64,000 nt of DNA from Gemmata palustris (lineage in GTDB: Bacteria; Planctomycetota; Planctomycetia; Gemmatales; Gemmataceae). The translations under genes were made by a program, and so were the position numbers. Shown one piece after another: positions 16,256-24,862 of this stretch (position 1 is its first letter; each line of letters opens with the position of its first letter). Below the pieces are notes generated by a model that searched no databases, had not been told where the DNA came from, and saw nothing but the letters and a program-made list of their open reading frames with translations. The stretch covers positions 248,001 to 312,000 of the forward strand of contig NZ_JAGKQQ010000001.1 in the NCBI RefSeq assembly GCF_017939745.1. The letters are read 5' to 3'.

Positions 16256-16300
16256 ATGAATTATCGTAAAATGGTTGCGAAATCTCGTTGAGAGGTCGCA

Positions 16301-17923
16301 ATGAGCATATCCCAAATCGTTCCGTTGTTTGCCGATCCTAAGCGGTTGCTGCTCGATATGGCCCGCGAGCACCGGTTGCCGGAACTGCTGCGGATGGTCG
16401 TCACGCGGACGGCGGAGTCCGCGCGGGTGGCGCTCGCTCGAATCTGGTTGGTGCAGCGGACCGCGGACTGTGCGGGGTGCTCGACGGCGGCCGAGTGCAG
16501 CGGTCGGCCCACGTGCCTCCATTTGGTCGCGAGCGCGGGGCGATCCGTGGTCGATTCGGGGGTCGAATGGACCCGGCTCGATGGGGCGTTCCAGCACGTT
16601 CCGCTGGGTGTGCGCAAGGTCGGGCGGATCGCGGCGACCGGTGAACCGATCGAGGTTCCCGATCTCTCATCGCCCGAGCCGCCCGAGTGGGTCGCGCGCC
16701 CCGACTGGGTACGAGCGGAGGGCATCGCGGGGTTCGGCGGTCAGCCGCTCGTTCACCGCGATCAGGTGCTCGGCGTACTGGCGGTTTTCGCACGCGGGGG
16801 AATCGGCGCGGAGTGTATGGGCTGGTTGCGGACCATTGCCGACCACGCCGCCGCTGCAATTGCGACCGCGCGGGCGTTCGAGCAGATCGAGGAGTTGCGC
16901 GCCAAACTGGAGCTGGAGAACGAGTACCTGCGCGAAGAAGTGACGCGGACCGGCGCGTTCGGCGAGTTAGTTGGGGGCGGTCCGGCGCTCGAAGCGGTCG
17001 CGCGCCAGATCGACTTGGTCGCGCCAACGGATTCGGCCGTTCTTCTTTTGGGGGAGAGCGGCACCGGAAAGGAACTGGTCGCGCGAGAGGTGCATCGCCG
17101 GAGCAAGCGAGCCGCTCGGCCGCTCGTAAAAGTGAACTGCGCCGCGGTGCCGCGCGAGTTGTACGAGAGCGAGTTCTTCGGTCACGCGAGGGGGGCGTTC
17201 ACCGGCGCGCTGCGCGACCGGGCGGGGCGGTTCGAGTTGGCCGACGGCGGAACGCTGTTCCTCGACGAGGTGGGAGAAATCCCGCTGGAACTTCAGGCGA
17301 AATTGCTCCGCGTACTTCAAGAAGGCGAACTGGAGCGCGTGGGCGAAGAGCGCACCCGGAAAATCAACGTGCGGCTCATCGCGGCTACCAACCGCGACCT
17401 CCGTGCGGAAGCCGAGGCCGGGCGGTTCCGGCAAGACCTCTACTACCGGCTGAGTGTGTTCCCGGTGGAGCTGCCGCCGCTCCGCAAGCGCGGGGAAGAT
17501 ATCCCGCTTCTGGCCGAACACTTCCTCGCATTGACCGCACGCAAGCTCGGGCGCCCGAAGCCGCGACTCACACTGGCGAACGTCCAGCAACTTCAGCGGT
17601 ACCACTGGCCGGGGAACGTCCGCGAGTTGCAGCACGTCATCGAGCGCGCGGTCATTACGGCCGACGGCTCGCGCCTGACCATTGACCTGCCCACGAGTTC
17701 CCTCGGGTCCGCGAGCAAAGCGCCAACCACGGCGGTAGCGGTCGGGGACGAGCGCGTGCTGACCGATGCCGAGGTGCGAGAACTGGAAGCGAACAACATC
17801 CGCGTCGCGCTGCGGCAAGCGAAGGGGAAGGTGTCCGGTTCGGGTGGGGCCGCCGAACTGCTCGGGGTGAAGCCGACGACTCTCGCGTCGCGGATCAAAG
17901 TTCTGGGGCTCGTGCCGCGATGA
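16301..17923 (+). CDS. Sigma-54 activator with cysteine-bearing GAF domain
   Basis: The 540-residue protein has three parts. Residues about 10-200 form a GAF-type sensor (AGFGGQPLVHRDQVLGVLAVFA near its end), which contains the insertion CAGCSTAAECSGRPTCLH, a C-x2-C-x5-C-x5-C arrangement able to bind a metal or Fe-S cluster. A coiled linker follows. The AAA+ domain has Walker A GESGTGKE, the sigma-54 contact loop GAFTGA, Walker B GGTLFLDEVGE and the arginine finger region. The end is a Fis-like helix-turn-helix (GGAAELLGVKPTTLASRIK). It should use ATP hydrolysis to open sigma-54 promoters in response to a redox or metal signal. It is divergent from the redox cluster at 12565-16091, the probable target. 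AGAGG precedes the ATG. Confidence 0.93.
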   Translation: MSISQIVPLFADPKRLLLDMAREHRLPELLRMVVTRTAESARVALARIWLVQRTADCAGCSTAAECSGRPTCLHLVASAGRSVVDSGVEWTRLDGAFQHVPLGVRKVGRIAATGEPIEVPDLSSPEPPEWVARPDWVRAEGIAGFGGQPLVHRDQVLGVLAVFARGGIGAECMGWLRTIADHAAAAIATARAFEQIEELRAKLELENEYLREEVTRTGAFGELVGGGPALEAVARQIDLVAPTDSAVLLLGESGTGKELVAREVHRRSKRAARPLVKVNCAAVPRELYESEFFGHARGAFTGALRDRAGRFELADGGTLFLDEVGEIPLELQAKLLRVLQEGELERVGEERTRKINVRLIAATNRDLRAEAEAGRFRQDLYYRLSVFPVELPPLRKRGEDIPLLAEHFLALTARKLGRPKPRLTLANVQQLQRYHWPGNVRELQHVIERAVITADGSRLTIDLPTSSLGSASKAPTTAVAVGDERVLTDAEVRELEANNIRVALRQAKGKVSGSGGAAELLGVKPTTLASRIKVLGLVPR

Positions 17924-18032
17924 CGCGGGCACGAAGAGGGAAACCGGAACGATGTGCGTGGTGCGGGGCGTGTTACAGATGTGGTGAGCGGCGCGGCGTG
18001 GACTCACGCCGGCCGATCGTTTGTTTTCGTGC

Positions 18033-18323
18033 TTACTTGGCGGCCGGGGCCGCGGGCTTGGTCGCCGCAGCGCGGAGGCGCTTCACCAGGCGCGACTTGA
18101 GTCGGGCGGCCTTGTTCTTGTGAATGTACCCCTTGGTCGCGGCGCGGTCGAGCATCGCCTGCGTCGCCTTCACCTCGGTCGTAGTCTTGGTCGCGTCGGT
18201 GCCGATGATCGCGGTGGCGACTTCCTTGCGCTGGCCCTTGAGCTTCTTGGCCGCGGCCCGGTTCTGGCGGCGGCGCTTTTCGGATTTGCGGAGGCGCTTC
18301 CACGCGCTGGCTGTGTGAGGCAT
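18033..18323 (-). CDS. rpsT: 30S ribosomal protein S20
   Basis: This 96-residue basic protein is bS20: it starts MPHTASAWKRLRKSEKRRRQ and ends with the diagnostic helices containing LDRAATKGYIHKNKAARLKS. S20 binds 16S rRNA helices early in small-subunit assembly and is composed of three long helices, consistent with the composition here. A short Pro/Ala/Lys tail extends the C-terminus slightly beyond the usual 87-90 residues. It lies 82 bp downstream of tsf and probably belongs to the rpsB-tsf transcript, which is an unusual association since rpsT is normally separate. The gene ends facing the sigma-54 activator gene. Confidence 0.95.
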   Translation of the reverse strand: MPHTASAWKRLRKSEKRRRQNRAAAKKLKGQRKEVATAIIGTDATKTTTEVKATQAMLDRAATKGYIHKNKAARLKSRLVKRLRAAATKPAAPAAK

Positions 18324-18405
18324 GTCTCGTGTTCTCGCTACTCGGGTGGTATTGGATCACCCGTTCGGGCGCCCGCGGGTGCGGGCGCCCGGACGGGCAC
18401 GTGAT

Positions 18406-19263
18406 TTACAAGGCGACGGCGCCGACTTTGAAGCGGACGAACCGGACCGGCTCCAGCCCGGCCTTCTTCAGCGCGGCGCCCACGCTGGTGTTCGGGTACT
18501 TGCCCGCGTTCGCCATCGGCTGCTCGCTCAGCACGACTTCGGACAGGCGCGTGCGGAGCTTGCCCTCGGCGATCTTGTCCAGAATGTTCGCGGGCTTCCC
18601 GGTGTTCTTCGGGTCGGCGTCCATGTCCGCTTTGACGAGGCCCTTTTCCTTCTCCACCACGTCGGCCGGCACGTCCGCGGTGGTCGCGTAGGGCGGGTTG
18701 AGGGCCGCGATGTGGGCCGCCACGTCGCGGAGCAGTTCGTCGTTCGCGGCCGCGCCCTTGCACTCGATCACCACGCCGACGGTGCCGTCGTGGTGAACGT
18801 AGCCGCCGTACACGCCGCCCTCGAGCCGCTGGAAGCGGTGCAGCACCATCTTCTCGCGGATCACGCCGACGACGTCGTTGATGCGGTCCTGCACGGTGCC
18901 GGTGCTACCGAACGGCTCCACGAGCAGCGCGGGCGCGTCCGCGGCCTTGCTGCCCGCGGCGTGCTTCGCGAGGTCGTTGGCCAGCGCGATGAACTGGTCG
19001 CTCTTGGCCGAGGGCGCGCTCTCGCACCGCATCTCGACGATCGCGGCGACCTTCGCGGCGTTGTCGACGAACGCCCCGACCCGCCCCTCGGCGGTCTCGT
19101 TGCCCTCGCGCTTCGCGGTCACGCCCTTGCTGCGCTCGCGCAGCCAGTCGATGGCCTTCTCCATCTCCCCGGCGTTCTCGTCCAGCGCCTGCTTGCACAG
19201 GCCCATCGGCTGGTCGGTCCGGTCGCGGAGCTGCTTGACCATCTGCGGCGTTACGGCTGGCAT
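18406..19263 (-). CDS. tsf: Translation elongation factor Ts
   Basis: The 285-residue protein begins with the UBA-like domain (VTPQMVKQLRDRTDQPMGLC, then KQALDENAGEMEKAIDWLRE) characteristic of EF-Ts. The second part contains ETAEGRVGAF and two structurally similar core repeats, ending in the GLEPVRFVRFKVG segment. EF-Ts catalyses GDP release from EF-Tu. The usual TDFV motif is replaced by an equivalent loop, as is common outside Proteobacteria. GGGAGAGA precedes the ATG. It follows rpsB by 137 bp, the classical rpsB-tsf arrangement. The length matches family norms (270-300). Confidence 0.96.
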   Translation of the reverse strand: MPAVTPQMVKQLRDRTDQPMGLCKQALDENAGEMEKAIDWLRERSKGVTAKREGNETAEGRVGAFVDNAAKVAAIVEMRCESAPSAKSDQFIALANDLAKHAAGSKAADAPALLVEPFGSTGTVQDRINDVVGVIREKMVLHRFQRLEGGVYGGYVHHDGTVGVVIECKGAAANDELLRDVAAHIAALNPPYATTADVPADVVEKEKGLVKADMDADPKNTGKPANILDKIAEGKLRTRLSEVVLSEQPMANAGKYPNTSVGAALKKAGLEPVRFVRFKVGAVAL

Positions 19264-19400
19264 AACTCTCTCCCAAAGTTCCTAGTTGCGGGTTCCAAGT
19301 TCCAAGTTATCCACGCGACCCGCTACCGTCCCGCTCCCCGAACAAACGGGGAGCACCGGCGGCCGGGGAGGGGGAACTCGGAACCGGGAACTCAATGTTT

Positions 19401-20294
19401 TTAGACAGCGCCGGCGGGAGCGGGGTTCGACTCCGGTGCGGGCGGGGCCGGCGGCGCGGGCGCCTTGGGTTGCGGCTGCACGCGGGTCTTCTGGATGCCC
19501 TGTTGTTCCGGCGGCAGCGCGGCGCGCCCCTCGAGGCAGGCGTCGGCGAGCTTCGCCAGGATCACCTCGATGGAGCGGATGCTGTCGTCGTTGCCGGGGA
19601 TGGGCAGGTCGACCGGGTCCGGGTCGCTGTCGGTGTCGATGAGCGCGATGGTGGTGACCCCCATCCGCTTGGCTTCCTTCACCGCGATGTGTTCTTTGTT
19701 CGGGCCGACGATGACCAGCGCATCGGGCGGCTTGATCATGTCGCGGATGCCCATCAGGTTGCGCCGGATCTTGAGCAGTTCGCGGCTCAAGGTCGAGATC
19801 ATCTTCTTGGAGTGCGTGAGGATGTCCGCGGTGTCGGGCGCGAGGGCCGGGTCGAGCTTGCCCGCTTCGGTCATCAGCGAGGCGATGTGCGCGTTGAGGT
19901 CGACGCGGTTCGGGTTCTCCCCCTGGGGGAGCCACATGGCTTCGAGCTCTTGAAGGCGCTTCAGGCGGTTGCGGATCGTGCGGTAGTTCGTGAGGGTGCC
20001 GCCGAGCCAGCGCTCGCTGACGAAGGGCATCCCGCACCGGCCGGCTTCCTTCTCGACGATTTCTTTCGCCTGGCGCTTCGTGCCGACGAACATCACGAGG
20101 CCGCCGCGGGCCACCACCTGAGCCAGGTAGCGGTACGCACGCAGGAGGCCTCGCACGGTTTCGCGCAGGTCGATGATGTGAATCAGGTTCCGCTTGCCGT
20201 AGATGTACGGCCGCATCTTCGGGTTCCACCGGCTGGCCCGGTGCCCGTAATGGACGCCCGCTTCGAGAAGCACTTTCACGTCTACGAGAGCCAC
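19401..20294 (-). CDS. rpsB: 30S ribosomal protein S2
   Basis: The uS2 protein of 297 residues starts at GTG 20294, which has AAGGAG at ideal distance. Translation from there gives [18 protein letters not shown], matching the standard S2 start; an upstream ATG at 20360 would add 22 residues without a ribosome-binding site. Conserved parts are [52 protein letters not shown] and [18 protein letters not shown]. The last 40 residues are a Pro/Ala-rich extension beyond the conserved fold. It is the first gene of rpsB-tsf-rpsT, transcribed from the promoter at 20452-20480. Confidence 0.96.
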   Translation of the reverse strand: MALVDVKVLLEAGVHYGHRASRWNPKMRPYIYGKRNLIHIIDLRETVRGLLRAYRYLAQVVARGGLVMFVGTKRQAKEIVEKEAGRCGMPFVSERWLGGTLTNYRTIRNRLKRLQELEAMWLPQGENPNRVDLNAHIASLMTEAGKLDPALAPDTADILTHSKKMISTLSRELLKIRRNLMGIRDMIKPPDALVIVGPNKEHIAVKEAKRMGVTTIALIDTDSDPDPVDLPIPGNDDSIRSIEVILAKLADACLEGRAALPPEQQGIQKTRVQPQPKAPAPPAPPAPESNPAPAGAV

Positions 20295-20451
20295 AGCAAC
20301 TCCTTCGAGGACACCGCACAGATCACGCACAGGTTTGGCATGACGAGGCACATCCCCCAACTGAGAAAAGATTCGCCCCCAACACGGTTTCTGGGGCGGT
20401 TAATGGGTACGAACGCGCACGAAATTACGGCGCGGGAACCCAGAAGCTAGT

Positions 20452-20480
20452 AATATAATCTCCGACGAAATATCGGCCAA
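20452..20480 (-). promoter_or_regulatory. Candidate sigma-70 promoter of rpsB
   Basis: On the minus strand TTGGCC and TATATT are separated by exactly 17 bases, about 160 bp upstream of rpsB. A CCCC/GGGG hairpin near 20380-20400 lies in the inferred leader. Confidence 0.5.
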
Positions 20481-20506
20481 CCCAGTTCTCGGCTTTCTTC
20501 GCACCG

Positions 20507-21265
20507 ATGTTAGCGGAACACGCTCGGCCGCGCCTGATTCCCGTTCTGGACGTGATGAGCGGCGTCGTCGTGCGCGCACGCGGTGGGGTGCGCGAGAACT
20601 ATCGCCCGATCGCGTGCCCCTTCTCCGGGAGCCGTGAACCCGCGGACGTCGCCCGTGCCGTCCTGAAACTCGCAAGCGCCAACGAGTTGTACATTGCGGA
20701 CCTGGACGCGATCACCGGCAAATCGCCCGTTTCTCGTGCGACCCGCGACATCTTGAGCGCGTGGGAGGTACCTACTTGGCTGGACGCCGGGATCGGGCGC
20801 ACGGATATCCTCGATTTCCCGGACTCCCCTCACATTCGGCCCGTGGTCGGATTTGAAACCTGTCGCGTGCCGGAAATCCTCCGGGAAACGCTCACCGAAC
20901 CACTCCGCCGACCGGTCGCGTTTTCACTCGACCTCAAGAACGGGATATTAGTGGGCAACTGGCGTGCCTGGAAGCTTAAGAACGACCGAGACGTGGTGCC
21001 CCTGGCCCGGCGTGTGATCGAAATGGGTGTTCGCGCGCTCATTGTGCTCGACCTCGCCCGCGTGGGTACTGGTACCGGCGCGGGGACGGAACCCCTGCTC
21101 CGCGCGATTCGCAACGAGTTCCCGGATATCGATCTGATCGCGGGCGGCGGCGTGCGCACCTGGGAAGACGTGGACCGTTTGGGCGCAGCCGGTGCGACCG
21201 GCGTACTCGTCGCGTCTGCACTGTATGACGGAACATTGAGCGGACCCGACCAGTCAGGCGATTGA
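20507..21265 (+). CDS. HisA/HisF-related TIM-barrel protein
   Basis: The 252-residue protein has a HisA/HisF-like beta/alpha barrel: it opens LIPVLDVMSGVVVRARGG, has an ELYIADLDAITGK strand (the first-half phosphate/Asp region) and ends with DLIAGGGVRTWEDVDRLGAAGATGVLVASALYDG, the second phosphate-binding part. It departs from genuine HisA in the substrate loops, and there are no his genes nearby. It resembles the hisA/hisF-related family (TIGR00734 as I recall) that occurs in methanogens, methylotrophs and planctomycetes together with tetrahydromethanopterin-linked one-carbon genes. Its reaction is unproven. No other one-carbon gene is in the window. It is divergent from rpsB and its end overlaps the convergent small gene by 12 bp. 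Confidence 0.8.
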   Translation: MLAEHARPRLIPVLDVMSGVVVRARGGVRENYRPIACPFSGSREPADVARAVLKLASANELYIADLDAITGKSPVSRATRDILSAWEVPTWLDAGIGRTDILDFPDSPHIRPVVGFETCRVPEILRETLTEPLRRPVAFSLDLKNGILVGNWRAWKLKNDRDVVPLARRVIEMGVRALIVLDLARVGTGTGAGTEPLLRAIRNEFPDIDLIAGGGVRTWEDVDRLGAAGATGVLVASALYDGTLSGPDQSGD

Positions 21266-21556
21266 AGCGTCACTGTTCGGATCTGCCCACCGGTGCCACA
21301 CAACACGATCCGCGTCGTATTGCCCTGGGATGTCCGCCTTCGCGTCTTCTTCGTTGTTGTGATCCATATCTTGCACGACTTCCCAGTGTTCGTTGCAGGT
21401 GAACCGATACAACTGCCCGGTCGCGTACTGGCACACCGCGAATCCGTACACGCGGAGGTCGTCACCTTGCGCGCCGGGCAGTTCACCGAACGGTACTTCA
21501 CCCGCCCACGCCCACCACAGGACATGAGCACCGTCGAGCACCGGGGGCGGGTTCAT
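21254..21556 (-). CDS. Small hypothetical protein coupled to GNAT gene
   Basis: This 100-residue protein (MNPPPVLDGAHVLWWAWAGE at its start) is acidic and rich in Trp, Tyr and Asp. It has no signal peptide, no membrane helix and no recognised family. Its ATG overlaps the stop codon of the upstream acetyltransferase gene as ATGA, with GAGAAGGG as ribosome-binding site, so translation should be coupled. Frame extension upstream to 21706 would run through the acetyltransferase gene and is not credible. The coupling suggests that it works with, or is modified by, the acetyltransferase, but nothing in the sequence shows this directly. Confidence 0.7.
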   Translation of the reverse strand: MNPPPVLDGAHVLWWAWAGEVPFGELPGAQGDDLRVYGFAVCQYATGQLYRFTCNEHWEVVQDMDHNNEEDAKADIPGQYDADRVVWHRWADPNSDASIA

Positions 21557-22035
21557 CGCCCTTCTCCAGACGAAGCCAACTTCGTGAGCGCGTCGTCCGT
21601 GAGTCGGTACACGGTCCACTCGTCCATCGGCTTCGCGCCGAGCGACTTGTAGAACTGGATCGACGGCTCGTTCCAGTTCAGCACGGACCACTCGACGCGG
21701 GCACAATCACGCGCCACCGCGAGCTTCGCCAGCGCGCGTAGCAGTGTCTTGCCGTGACCCTTGCCGCGCGCTTCTGGGATCACGAACAGGTCTTCCAGGT
21801 AGATGCCGGGCTTCGCGCGGAATGTCGAATAGTTGTGGAAGAACAGCGCGAACCCGACGACCGCGCCCGAATCCTCCACGAGCAGTACCTCTGCGTAGCG
21901 CGTGGCGCCGAACAGGTGGCGGTGCAGATCGGCGTCCTGGAGCACGACCGCGTGCGCGAGTTTCTCGTATTCCGCCAGCGCGCGGATCAGGTTCGCAATC
22001 ACGGGCACGTCATCGGGCGTCGCGGAGCGGATCAT
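21553..22035 (-). CDS. GNAT family N-acetyltransferase (SSAT-like)
   Basis: The 160-residue protein has the complete GNAT fold: an N-terminal strand IRSATPDDVPVIANLIRALAEYE, the acetyl-CoA binding motif FVIPEARGKGHGKTLL, and the C-terminal strand VEWSVLNWNEPSIQFYKSLG. The segment YLEDLFVIPEARG and the general layout resemble spermidine/spermine and thialysine N-acetyltransferases, so a polyamine or lysine-analogue amine substrate is a fair guess. GGAG lies five bases before the ATG. A large inverted repeat (22047-22122) lies directly in the leader. The downstream 100-residue protein is translationally coupled. Confidence 0.9.
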   Translation of the reverse strand: MIRSATPDDVPVIANLIRALAEYEKLAHAVVLQDADLHRHLFGATRYAEVLLVEDSGAVVGFALFFHNYSTFRAKPGIYLEDLFVIPEARGKGHGKTLLRALAKLAVARDCARVEWSVLNWNEPSIQFYKSLGAKPMDEWTVYRLTDDALTKLASSGEGR

Positions 22036-22046
22036 GGGGTCTCCGG

Positions 22047-22122
22047 GTGAACGGCGGGGCAGGGCAGAGTACACGAATAGCACCGTGGTGCCGATTCGTG
22101 TACTCTGCCCCGCCCCGTTCAC
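22047..22122. repeat. Large inverted repeat in the acetyltransferase leader
   Basis: Arms of about 30 bp (22047-22078 and 22094-22122) match except for a few bases in a G/C run; the outer sequence includes AGTACACGAAT and its inverse. A small inner dyad GCACCGTGGTGC sits in the loop. The last arm ends 11 bases before the acetyltransferase start, so a strong stem would form immediately upstream of its ribosome-binding site. Confidence 0.7.
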
Positions 22123-22174
22123 CCTTCCGAATTTGAGCGGCCGTTCACGCTTCCGACCAGCTCAGCGGCGGCCG

Positions 22175-24616
22175 TCACTTCTTCGCTTCCTTCAGCAGCT
22201 CTTCGAGGCGCTCGGCCGCTTCCTTGGCCGCGGCGTCGAAACGGCCGACCACCTTGCCGTCCGGGTCGATCAGAATGGTCCTCAAGGAGCTACTGATGCC
22301 GTATTTCGCCACCGGTCCACCGCGGCTCGCGTTCTGGGCGCCGCCTGGCGGTTTCAAGGATGTCAGCGCCACCGGGAACGGAATATCGCGCCCCTTCCAG
22401 ATGTCCTTCTTGTAAATCGCGTGTTTCTCATCGAAGGCTTTCGCTGTGCCCACCTCGCCGTCCGCATCGACGTGGACGCCGACGATCGCCACGCCCTTGT
22501 CCTTGACGCGGTCGTACAGGTCCATGACCGCCGGCATCTTGTCGATGCAATCCCCGCACCCGTAGCTGCAAAACGCGAGCAGCACAAACTTCCCCTTCAG
22601 GTCGGCCAGCTTCACCTCCTTGCCCTTCCACCCGGCCACATCGGTCAGCTCCGGCGCCGGCTGCCCGAGGAGCTTGAGCAATTCGTTCGGCAGCAGGTCA
22701 ACCGGCTCGACCACGTGCTCGTTCCGGTCTTTCGGCACCGTAATCTTCACCCGCTTGGACACCATCCATTCAGTACCGAATAAGGCCAGGGTGTAGTCGC
22801 CCGGCGGCAGTAGGTACTCCAGCTTCCCGGCCTCGTTGCCGGTACTAGCGATTTGCCGCCCGTCCGGCGTTTCAATGATCGAGTGGAAGTAATCGGTCCG
22901 GCCCGCCTTGGTCAGTTCCTCGCACCGGACCGTCGCCAGAACCCGGCACTCCGGTTGGAGCGTCACCGTCACCGTGCTGCTCGCCAGGAACATAGCGGGG
23001 GACATACGTGCATTGCCCACCCGCTTACTTACCGGATCTCGGACCACTATCTGGTCAGAAGCCCATTCATCAAAGAGTACTTTCACGGTGCCATCGGCAT
23101 CGGTCGTCCTGGCGTTGAAGAACGTCCACCCGGTCTCCGGGTCTCGGATGCCGCCTTCCGGCACCCGGTTGAATTGTTCCCACCGCTTCCGCTGTTCCTC
23201 GGTCACCTTCTCGGGCGGAATCGGGCGGCCATCAGGCGTCCGTGGCTCGAAATGCGGGCGGCGGTTCATCAATCGGGCGACGACCGCGCCGACCACCGGC
23301 TTGCCGTCCGCCCCGACCGCCTTCACCGTCACCTCCTTTGGGAATTCCTTGAATCCCGGCGGCGCCTTCGCCAGCGTCGCCCGAATCAGCCGCTCGCCGG
23401 GGTCGTCGACCGAGGCGGGTCGCGGGCCGCCCGGTTCGGTCGCGAAGCAGACGCTCAGCCGCTCGCCGTCCAGCTTATACACGCCCGGATACCTCCCGGC
23501 CGCGATCTTGAGGGGGGCGCCGGCGGGGGCGAAGTCGAGTTCCTCAAGGACCAGGTCGAACCGCTTCGGCTCGGCCGCCGGGTCGAGTTCGATTTTCCCT
23601 CGCAGAACGAGTTTTTCGTCGAGGAACGGCTCGACGGTGACCGCATCGCCCCGGATGACAACGCGCGAGCGCCAGGCCATGCCGAGTGATGCGTTCTTCC
23701 CGGAACTGGCGTCGAACACCCATAAACCTTGGAGCGCGTCGGCGTCGGCCCTCTTCGCTTCCGGGGGCCGGGCTGCGACCGGCCCCCGCGACGCCTCGGG
23801 CGGTGGCTCAAACGAGACCGCGGCGGCGGTCAACCCCACGAGGAGGGCGACCGCCCCCAGCGCGGCGGGTAACAGCTTCGACTTCCATGTCATCATTTGA
23901 ATCACTCCGTTGGCAATGGCTGAAGCCCGGCCGGGGACCGCCTCCCCGTGCGCGAAGGCAACGGCCGTTGCGGTGGTGGCTCGGATCGCGTGGTCCGTCG
24001 CCGAAGCACGCGAACCCAGCCCGTCCAGGAAAACCGTCAGGCCCCCGATACTCACCGTCACGCCGCGGCGAACGAGCCGCGTCCGCAGGAGCACTTTCGC
24101 GCGCGTCAGCCACCCGGACAGCGTCCCGACCGGGCAGTTCAGTTCCGCCGCGGCCTGTTCGTAGGTCCTCCCTTGGAGGTAACAGAGCACCACGGGGACG
24201 CGGTACTTGGCCGGCAGGCGGTCCAACTCGGCGTCGAGGGCGGCGGCGAGGTCCGGGTCGGAAGTGACGGGTTCGGGGGCCGGGACCGTCGAGAGGTCGG
24301 TCGAATGATGCCTCTGGTGTCGCGCGCGGACGCGGACCGCGCACCGGTACGCGACCCGCGCCAGCCAGGCCGCGAGGTGCGTACCGCGAACGACTTCGGC
24401 CCGGCGGACGAGAACGAGGAACGCCGCCTGAGCCGCGTCCTCGGCGTCGTGTACGTTCCCGGCGACCCGCCGGCACACGCCGAACACCAGTCGCCAGTGC
24501 CGCCGGACGAGCAACTCGAACACCGCGCGGTCCCCGTCCCGGACGAACCGGAGGAGCAGGTCCGCGTCCGGGACGTGACCAAGAGACCGATCGGCAAGGA
24601 CGGGGATCATTGGCAT
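22175..24616 (-). CDS. ECF sigma factor fused to exported thioredoxin domain
   Basis: This protein of 813 residues (start uncertain; ATG 24616 or 24610, open to 24673) has a sigma region 2 at about 20-90 (FVRDGDRAVFELLVRRH, DAEDAAQAAFLVL) and a region 4 at about 130-185 (LPAKYRVPVVLCYLQGRTYE, PVGTLSGWLTRAK). One membrane or signal segment follows at about 245-268 (LLPAALGAVALLVGLTAAAV). Then come a TIGR03067-like beta domain (DALQGLWVFDASSG onward), a carboxypeptidase-regulatory-like part and a C-terminal TlpA/AlkyHydroperoxidase-type thioredoxin fold with CGDC near residue 690. The sigma part belongs to the large planctomycete ECF type with C-terminal extensions. The topology suggests a sigma factor tethered to the membrane that senses redox state outside, or a fusion of two proteins. 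An internal ATG at 23896 has its own GGAGTGAT site. Confidence 0.9.
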   Translation of the reverse strand: MPMIPVLADRSLGHVPDADLLLRFVRDGDRAVFELLVRRHWRLVFGVCRRVAGNVHDAEDAAQAAFLVLVRRAEVVRGTHLAAWLARVAYRCAVRVRARHQRHHSTDLSTVPAPEPVTSDPDLAAALDAELDRLPAKYRVPVVLCYLQGRTYEQAAAELNCPVGTLSGWLTRAKVLLRTRLVRRGVTVSIGGLTVFLDGLGSRASATDHAIRATTATAVAFAHGEAVPGRASAIANGVIQMMTWKSKLLPAALGAVALLVGLTAAAVSFEPPPEASRGPVAARPPEAKRADADALQGLWVFDASSGKNASLGMAWRSRVVIRGDAVTVEPFLDEKLVLRGKIELDPAAEPKRFDLVLEELDFAPAGAPLKIAAGRYPGVYKLDGERLSVCFATEPGGPRPASVDDPGERLIRATLAKAPPGFKEFPKEVTVKAVGADGKPVVGAVVARLMNRRPHFEPRTPDGRPIPPEKVTEEQRKRWEQFNRVPEGGIRDPETGWTFFNARTTDADGTVKVLFDEWASDQIVVRDPVSKRVGNARMSPAMFLASSTVTVTLQPECRVLATVRCEELTKAGRTDYFHSIIETPDGRQIASTGNEAGKLEYLLPPGDYTLALFGTEWMVSKRVKITVPKDRNEHVVEPVDLLPNELLKLLGQPAPELTDVAGWKGKEVKLADLKGKFVLLAFCSYGCGDCIDKMPAVMDLYDRVKDKGVAIVGVHVDADGEVGTAKAFDEKHAIYKKDIWKGRDIPFPVALTSLKPPGGAQNASRGGPVAKYGISSSLRTILIDPDGKVVGRFDAAAKEAAERLEELLKEAKK

Positions 24617-24727
24617 CTTGCCAGAGTGGTGCCACCCTCCGGCCCGGCGCATGCGCGATTTTTCCGGTGGCAAAAATAGTTGGAACGACCGGGCGCCCGC
24701 AGTGGGGAGAGAGTGCGTCGCGCCGGG

Positions 24728-24862
24728 CTATTTGCTGGTGGCGAGGAATTCGAGCAGGTCGGCGGCTTCTTGCGGCGTGAGCCCGCTCATCTGGCCGTCG
24801 GGCATCAGCGACACGCGCGCGGGACGCACCGAGTCCACGTTGTACGCGGCGAATTGCCGCTC
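24728..24862 (-). pseudogene. Remnant of a PVC-type cytochrome gene 3' end
   Basis: The leftward frame ends with MPDGQMSGLTPQEAADLLEF, nearly identical to the end of the intact cytochrome gene at 26248. Before that, QFAAYN is joined directly to VDSVRP, omitting about 37 codons present between them in the intact gene. In DNA terms the join falls on the 8-bp repeat CACGTTGT, which occurs at both ends of the missing part in the intact copy. Upstream of QFAAYN there is no further homology and no start, so the fragment is non-functional. It is separated from the intact copy by the TlpA-like gene. Confidence 0.75.
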
